Shown piece by piece: positions 57,515 to 64,000 of a DNA stretch of 64,000 bases. The DNA is taken from the NCBI GenBank assembly GCA_025890175.1, contig JANPYM010000009.1, positions 651,028 to 715,027 on the forward strand, given 5' to 3'. This DNA is from Ciborinia camelliae (lineage: Eukaryota; Ascomycota; Leotiomycetes; Helotiales; Sclerotiniaceae). The translations under genes were made by a program, and so were the position numbers. How positions within the stretch are numbered: position 1 is the stretch's first letter; every line of letters begins with the position of its first letter. The notes beneath the pieces are model-generated. The model saw only the letters and a program-made list of their open reading frames with translations, had not been told where the DNA came from and ran no database searches.

Positions 57515-59818
57515 ATGTGGTGGCCACTAAGTAGAAAGTATCCTGAATGTCGCCCGGAAGATGCGGATTCCAAGACATATGATTATGTCGTGGTAGGAGG
57601 TGTGTTATCTCACTGTTTCCCTCCTACTTGCCAAATTTTCCAACTCACGATGAAATTCTGAACTGATATATATCATATAAAAGGGGGCACCGCGGGGTGT
57701 ACTTTAGCTTCAAGGCTGAGTGAAGATCCCAATATCTCAGTTCTTGTCCTCGAATGCGGTCCTGCAAATGATACATGGCTATCCCGCAATCCTCTCATCT
57801 CTTCCAATCCTACGATTCCAATCTTCGGCTCCACGAGATGGAAATGTGAACCGATGAAGTATTGTGATAATCGTCAGAGCGGGGTGATCCGTGGCGACGT
57901 TTTGGGTGGTACTTCCCGAATCAATAGTATGATTTATACACGTGGAGCTGCTGCGGATTATGATGCATGGGCTACTTTAGGCCATCCAGAATGGAGCTAT
58001 GATAAAGTATTGCCCTACTTTGTCAAAAGCGAGACCTCCCTTGACTATAAGAATTCCCCCCATCATGGAAATTCGGGTGAGTAACTAACTTCACACCATG
58101 AATACTTCTTCGATAATGACGGTATATACTACAGGACCTTGGATTACCCAAACTTTTACTTATGTCAACTGGCTGTTCCCAGTCTATCGAGCGTTAGCAT
58201 TTTTCGAAAACCTTTGATTTTGTTGACACTTCTAACTCTCTGTAGTTTCATTGATTGTGCCAGATCCATGGGGTTCATTCCCATTCCAGATTGCAATGCA
58301 GCAGATGCTCCCCCCGATGGAGTTGCCACCCTCTCCCTTACTCTTAGTGAGCGGAGAGAACGAGTATCTAGTTTTGAGGCATTCCTTTCCAGAAAGATCG
58401 CATTAGAAAGACAAAATCTCACGATTTGCACCAATACACTTGTTTCTCGCGTTTTATTTACACAAGATAAGGTTCTTCCGCGTGCTGAAAAGATACTATT
58501 CAAATCTGCAGATCCAACATCTGAAAAGACCTTTTCGGCAAAGGTTAATAAAGAAGTCATTGTATGCTCAGGTGCTATAGGCTCACCGCAAGTTCTGATG
58601 CTCAGGTTTGTTTCCTTTTTTGTCCCACTGTTCTTGTTCCGGGAAGAAGCAAGAAGAAATAATAATTTTGCTGTGTAGTGGCATTGGACCTCGTGAGAGT
58701 TTGGAAGAACATGGTATCAAAGTGGTGCATGACCTACCAGGCGTCGGATCCGAATTGGTATGCTCGATCTCATCGACAGTGTATACTTACTAACATACTG
58801 TGATATAGACTGATCATATCAGTATTCCAGTCGCATGGGAGGTGCCGGCAGCCGAATCACTAACGGTATGCTTAATCAGTTCACTCAATCCTTTGTTCTT
58901 AATACCTGATCCTATTCCCTGGTCTTATTCCCTCTTTTTATGTTTTCTTATATACGCTTTCGTGGTTTTCCTCACTTTACTTCAAAATCTTTATTTGATA
59001 GGCAAGTTACTGATTTCCCGATATTGCAGTCTATGGCGACCAGTCCCCTTAAAATTGCACTTGAGCTTTTCAAATACATTTTCTTCCGAGTGGGCCTCTT
59101 CAGCATCCCCGTTCAGACCCTGGCACTCTATGTTCGCTCCCGAATGATTAAACAAGACAGTACTGGGCTTGTCAGTACCGGGGTTGTCGAGACGCTTTCG
59201 AAATCTTCTGACCCTCAAAATCTCATCCCCGACATTGAACTTATGCCGCTCTCTACAAGTGGAATGGATAACTTTGACGAGCCAGAATTTAAAAACATAT
59301 TTTCAAAGACGCCCATATTTTGCGTCCTGGCCACTATGCTTCAACCCAAATCCCGCGGAACAGTCCGTTTGGCATCATCCAATCCACATGATAAGCCAAA
59401 AGTTGACTTTGGAATCTTGTCCGATGCTTCTGACTACAACACGGCGCGAAGCGCGGTTCGACTCTCACTTACAATAGGAGATAAGATGAAAGCCTCTGGC
59501 TTTCCTCTTCTCCGAAATATCACCTTTCCTGCGGAAAAACAAGAACTCGATATTCAAAGCAACAATACCGAAGAGATAGACAAGTTCATCCGTCACCGAA
59601 TAAGAACGACTTTTCACTACGCATCTACTTGCCGCATGGCACCCGAAAATGATGTTAAAGCTCCAGGGGTGGTGGATGATGAGTTGAGGGTTTATGGAGT
59701 CAAAGGCTTGAGAGTTTGTGATACGAGTATTTTCCCACAGATTGTGTCCGGCCACTTACAAGCGCCTGCTGTCATGGTGGCAGAGAAATGTGCTGATTTG
59801 ATCAAAAATCAGCTATGA
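57515..59818 (+). CDS. GMC-family FAD oxidoreductase
   Basis: Seven exons: 57515-57599, 57684-58076, 58135-58192, 58246-58605, 58679-58757, 58809-58865 and 59030-59818, giving 606 residues. The FAD-binding G-G-G-T-A-G lies at 28-33. The GMC signature blocks are G-D-V-L-G-G-T-S-R-I-N-S-M-I-Y-T-R-G and C-S-G-A-I-G-S-P-Q-V-L-M-L-S-G-I-G-P. The C-terminal domain contains H-Y-A-S-T-C-R-M with the usual active-site His, and V-S-G-H-L-Q-A-P, where many relatives have Asn. No signal peptide is evident, so an intracellular role is likely. Family members oxidise alcohols (choline, aryl alcohols, glucose) with FAD. The last intron is long (164 nt) and ends at CAG/TCT; an earlier TAG acceptor gives a stop. 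It is convergent with a P450 whose stop lies 163 bp away, with a sugar porter beyond. Confidence 0.92.
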
Positions 59819-59981
59819 ATGGCAATTTGAATTGTTATGGGGAAAGTTTGAGTTTCCCTTCTTCCCGAAGAACCTTTAGCTTAAGTTTTCAGTCCAGCTT
59901 ATTAATCAGAGCGTGTTACTCATCACTGCGTTGCATATCCCTTCCGTACCATTTGTAATTTAGAACAACCCAGAAAATTAA

Positions 59982-61773
59982 TCAGGAGGTGGCTGGTTCC
60001 ATCCTCTTGAATGCCAACATCACACTATGACCAACAGGGTATCCTATGAGACTTTCCACTTGCTCGGTTCTAGTCTCTGGAACTAATATGCTTTCAAATT
60101 CCTTGAAGACTGCTACAGCTACAGCTTTGATCACTGTTTTCTATCAGCACCGAACAAGATCTTAATGTACGCATTTCACTTACTACGAATTGTCAAATGG
60201 TTCCCGATACACATTCGTCCACCACTACCAAATACCCAATACCATCTATGACGATATCGAGAAGTTAGTAATTGCCTATTATGAAAGACTCTGGAGTAAA
60301 ATGAGATCCCAAAACCTTATCGAGAAGTTAAGTAGATATCGAAAACGAAATATTAAGATACAGCGTTGCACATAGGGAAGTGCAGAACGAAAGAACTGAT
60401 TATGTACCTCATCATTTCCTTCTTGGCCTCCGGCGTCGCATCCAACCATCGATCTGGATTCCATTCTAAAGGATTGGGGAAGACATTTGAATTCCTATGC
60501 AAAGTATACGCTGATGCGCTGACTGTGGTCCCACCAGGTACCGAATATACTCCGATTGCAGCACCTTTCTCTGGAACTTCACGCGTAAATGGCCCCAAAG
60601 CGGGAGGATAAAGTCGAAATGTTTCCGTAAGTAAAGCGTCGAGTAATGGAAGTGCATCGATTTGTTGCGAAGACATCGAGTCCAGCTTCACCAAAAGCAA
60701 TTCGTTCTGTAGACGTGAAAGAATGGAGGGATGTCGAGCGAGTTCGCACATGAGATAGCTCAAAGTGATAGATAATCCTCCATGTGAAGCTCCGATATGA
60801 TCTAACAACTCTGCAGCGATGACCGTATCTAGTTGCTCTGGAGGAACGGTTTTGGAAGCTTCGAGCTTTTGTCGTAGTTGTGCATATACTGTTGGATGAG
60901 ACTCTGGCTCGTTGGCCTCTTTGCACTGAAGGGTGTCTCTAGATCGGTTGGAAATTGAAAGGACGAATTCCTCCATTGCCTGAGAGGCGGAAAGTATCCC
61001 GTCAGGTAGTGGGCTTATACCAAATCGCGTCATCCATTTTGTGAGGTTTGGAACGTCGAGTTTCCAGAAAAGTCCACTAAAGCCTAGTTCAAAATTTCGT
61101 AGGACAATTTCCTGGTCAGGATCTTCAGTAAGATTGGAGGCATTCTTGAGACCAAAGAGATATGCGCTTGTAAGATCCATAAAGAGAGCCTTGTTCTCTT
61201 GGAAAATATCAACCGGTGTCCCTTTTTCTGCCCAAAGATGCATTCGAGGAATATATCGATTATAGATGATAGTCCTTTGGATCTCAGTCAAGGCTTCGGA
61301 TGCCTGGATGAAAGAATTCGAATACACATTAGATAACATGCGTTTACGTTCAGTATGTATCCGGTTCTCCCTCATTGAGAACATAACCTTGTGGCTAGAA
61401 CATATCAGATCACTGTGCAAAAGCATCAAGAATAATAGAAAAATACAAACCCATAATTCGGAAATGCCGAATACCATTCCCCCTTCTCAAACCCACCACC
61501 ATAAATCGTTTTAATACCATCTTCAAGACAATTGACACTCAATTCTCTTGGTGCAATTCGAATAACAGGTCCGTACTTCTGGTGTGCAGCATATCGGGCT
61601 TTTTGCTCTTTATGGTGCCTTTTATGCCAAAGCAACCAAATCCGTGAACATGGCGCCGTAAAATGCGCATTGGGAATTTGGGATAAAGGTGATAGGAGAG
61701 CGGTTTGGAGTTTCTTGATAAGCCATACACATGAAGCTGCGGCTACAATGACATAGGTTAGGAGAGGTAACAT
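59982..61773 (-). CDS. Cytochrome P450 monooxygenase
   Basis: Four exons on the minus strand: 61773-61451, 61394-60408, 60245-60184 and 60133-59982, giving 507 residues. An N-terminal membrane anchor (L-P-L-L-T-Y-V-I-V-A-A-A) is followed by a proline turn. The K-helix E-T-F-R is near residue 365, the D-R-W region in N-P-D-R-W-L-D, and the haem loop F-G-S-G-G-R-M-C-I-G has Cys449 as ligand. The small third exon carries the haem loop and is needed for function. In the I-helix (about 305-320) the sequence is D-H-I-G-A-S-H-G-G-L-S, where relatives have A-S-H-E-T-[TS]. The acid-alcohol pair for oxygen activation is therefore missing. The enzyme would sit on the ER membrane. Its substrate is unknown. 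It stands between a GMC oxidoreductase and a transporter. Confidence 0.93.
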
Positions 61774-62582
61774 GTTTGTTGTATAACTTGAATTTGAGCA
61801 ATAATGAGTCGCTTGACTGGCAATACATGGAGAAACACAGAAAGAGGAAGTTAAATTAGTGAGGGGCTTAGAGAACTATATACTTTGCATATACTTGCGC
61901 TTTGCATCTGAAAGCACTTGTACGATGCTGCAAGTTTGCCATTTTGGTAATCGCCAAGAAGACTTTCATCTATAGGCAAATCAAAGATCTGGCGAACGAT
62001 CATTCTATCGTAACACAACAGTTGGTGATGGTTCCCGCGTTGATAATTTATGCGCGGTGAACCAATAGGAGGAAGCTTGCCACGAGATAACATGCTGGAT
62101 AAAGGTGTGTACATTAACTCCCGCATTTCTTTGGCAGCCAATTAAAAACCTGTGGTAAATAGTGAGGATGTCCTACCCCTCATCCACATACAATATCTGA
62201 AAAACTTTCGACTTGAAATCTTTCAAAATTATTCATCTGTTTTGATGAATTGAATACTACTCCTAAACGAATTAGATTTTCTAAATGATTTCAATTTTCC
62301 AAATGGATTCAATATATCACATCAACTTAAAGAATAGAGAGCCTCTCACTGCCGGACTGCAGTCCAAAATATTAATTAATCAACCACGGCATTTTGCTCT
62401 AAAGATTCTTATACGTCAACCAATCTTATATTTTGATAATTATTTTTGTATAGCTATTCTACAAGTTTTCCAAAACTTTTAACCACCGAAACTTTCGAGA
62501 ACCTTTAAACTTTGTTATTCTGATCTCTAGCTCTATGCGGTTTTGATGTTGGAGTGTGATAATAATCGTTCTCGGACACATT
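61774..62582. other. P450 promoter region with an unassigned minus-strand frame and a repeat copy
   Basis: A minus-strand frame of 91 codons with an ATG at 62126 ends at 61851 (L-L-C-Y-D-R-M-I-V-R-Q-I-F-D-L-P, then E-S-L-L-G-D-Y). It looks more protein-like than chance, but I do not recognise it and found no splice partner. It lies in the upstream region of the P450. A copy of the repeat with the GGACTGCAGTCC palindrome sits at 62283-62373. Confidence 0.4.
62283..62373 (+). repeat. Short interspersed repeat, copy A (GGACTGCAGTCC palindrome)
   Basis: The order is ATGATTTCAA, TTCCAAA, ATTCAA, TCTCA, then the 12-bp palindrome GGACTGCAGTCC at 62354-62365 and ATTA. The same order is found in copy B, in the last intron of the transporter. 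The two copies agree at roughly three quarters of the alignable positions. Confidence 0.7.
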
Positions 62583-64000
62583 CTAATACAACTCTGGCTT
62601 CTCAACATCCATTCTGAAGATATATCGCCTAACAGGGTAGGTTAATTGACTCCACCCATATGCGGCATGTTTTCTCGTAGGAATACTGAAAACCTGATCC
62701 AATTGCTCCAGTGTTTTGTTCTTGGTTTCCGGGACGAAAAAGAGGGTGAGGAAGAAGCCAACTATGTTAAATCCAGCGTAGAAAGAGAAGGCACCTTGAG
62801 ATTTGAATGATCTTAGCATCGACGGCCATGTGATTGCGAGAACAAAATTGAAAAACCAAGTGGTGGCGGTTGCTAAGGACATTCCTAGTGAACGGACGTG
62901 GAGAGGGTAAGCCTAATAATACATTGTTAGAATTATGCTACAAAACAAGATAGATATAACAAAAAAACTGGAGTATTCAATAGTTTGGATTAGCAGACCA
63001 GATTCAAGCTTTCAATTCCCGAAAAGCTATAAATCTGTTGGTTTAATCATTCGAATGGACTCATTGTTTCAAAAAGATGAAATTTTACAGATGATTTCAA
63101 CCTTCCAAACGAATTCAAGAATCAAAAACTCTCATCGTTGGACTGCAGTCCGGACTATTAGACACTTTGAAAGGGACTCTCTTACCTCTGCCGAGTAAGT
63201 AAAGGGGACAGGGCCTGCTCCGGGACTATTAAAATGATTAGCGATTTGGACAAATTAGAAACGAAGACGATGTATGTCACAAGTATCGGAAGTGTGGGGA
63301 TAAAAGGATAGGGGATGTTTCGCTTACCTGTAAGCTATACAAAAAGCATAGATGCCTGCAGCTATGGCGCCAATGCGGGCAGTTGCATCTGGAATTAAGA
63401 AACTCCAGCCAGTGAAGAATAGAAAGGCTGACATTAATGGAAAGGTGAGAAGTAGAAGCCATCTTCGGCCAAATCTGTCAATGGTGAATATGGCAGGAAA
63501 CGCACCGGCGAAGTTGAGCGCTCCAAAAATCAAGGACATAACGAGAGCCATGATCTCCGAAAACCCGGCGTCAATGAAGATGACCGACGAATAGTATGCT
63601 ATGACATTGATACCGCAGAACTAATGGACATGTTAATTTTCGAAATCCATGTTTCATCGAAGGTAAGATCTTACCTGCTGCATAAACATGGTAATCTCAG
63701 AAGCCACCATTGCCCTTCTAATACGGGGTACTGTGAACAATTGCATGATATTATTTTTTCCATTATCCATATTCTTCTCGGCTTCAAGAAGCATATGCAT
63801 CTGGAAGATATCGCGTGCTGCCTGAACCCTAATGCTCCTTAATTGGCACATTGCATGATATGCTTCTTGATGTCTCCCTTTCCCCATTAACCAACGGGGA
63901 GACTCAGGACAAAATGGAACTAAAGCCAAAACCAAGAGTGCAGGAACTCCGGCAGATCCCATCATCAATCTCCAATTAAGTCCATGAATATTTGATGTAT
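62583..64000 (-). CDS. Sugar-porter family MFS transporter (5' part beyond window)
   Basis: Minus strand, with exons at 64000-63675 (open to the window edge), 63620-63328, 63225-63186 and 62912-62583. The visible part covers the second half of the protein, about 330 residues. It has P-E-S-P-R-W-L-M at the end of helix 6, then F-C-G-I-N-V-I-A-Y-Y-S, D-R-F-G-R-R-W-L-L in the loop of the second half, and V-P-E-T-K-N-K-T-L-E near the C-terminus. These are the sugar-porter signatures. The family carries hexoses or related polyols across the plasma membrane by proton symport. The tiny 40-nt exon carries P-G-A-G-P-V-P-F-T-Y. The intron after it is 273 nt, five times the local norm, and contains a repeat copy. 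The N-terminal half and start codon are outside the window. Confidence 0.9.
63088..63160 (+). repeat. Short interspersed repeat, copy B, inside an intron
   Basis: The order ATGATTTCAA, TTCCAAA, ATTCAA, TCTCAT, GGACTGCAGTCC (63140-63151), ATTA matches copy A at 62283. The copy lies within the 273-nt intron of the sugar porter, which it probably lengthened. Confidence 0.7.

Overview
The window reads as nuclear DNA of a filamentous ascomycete (Pezizomycotina). Genes are split by short introns of about 50-70 nt with GT..AG borders. The protein styles (Pezizomycotina-type MFS transporters, Zn2Cys6 factor, Ure2-like GST, fungal P450, DUF2293 protein) fit that group. A Leotiomycete such as a Sclerotiniaceae member is plausible but is only an inference. 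I saw no rRNA, tRNA, CRISPR or bacterial-type feature. Every exon chain below was assembled by hand from reading frame, splice sites and family motifs.

Layout. 0.3-1.6 kb: mitochondrial carrier. 3.6-10.9 kb: an accessory island with one intact DHA2 drug/metabolite exporter among relics of a Ure2-like glutathione transferase and a Zn2Cys6 regulator. 11.4-18.4 kb: a housekeeping block with a DUF2293 protein, ESCRT-III subunit Vps20 and the ribosome-biogenesis AAA ATPase Rix7; Vps20 and Rix7 are divergent from a 278-bp promoter. 18.6-20.4 kb: a small HW-motif gene lying between two long inverted repeats. 20.7-23.6 kb: a frameshifted DHA1 transporter and a polyketide-synthase stump (KR end plus ACP). 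24.5-27.5 kb: the meiotic recombinase Dmc1 (11 exons) and the rRNA-processing protein Rrp7. 28.3-33.6 kb: a Cys-rich coiled-coil protein, a UMP/CMP-kinase-like enzyme preceded by diverged tandem repeats, and an orphan protein. 33.6-38.3 kb: a gene-free stretch ahead of a 1315-residue disordered protein that repeats a D-F-x-R motif. 45.5-48.3 kb: a DapA-type aldolase and a lactonase-like amidohydrolase, probably sugar-acid catabolism. 49.3-51.2 kb: a decayed, interrupted alpha/beta hydrolase. 55-56.6 kb: a CECR5-type HAD hydrolase. 57.5-64 kb: a GMC oxidoreductase, a P450 and a sugar-porter transporter (cut by the window end), a possible small metabolic cluster.

How they relate. The housekeeping genes are intact and tightly packed. 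The accessory parts (3.6-10.9, 20.7-23.6 and 49.3-51.2 kb) are in decay and look like remains of secondary-metabolism or detoxification clusters. The most unusual structures are the gene-bearing inverted repeat at 18.6-20.4 kb, the repeat family carrying a GGACTGCAGTCC palindrome inside and beside the transporter gene, the repeated D-F-x-R motif in the 1315-residue protein, and the P450 with an altered I-helix.
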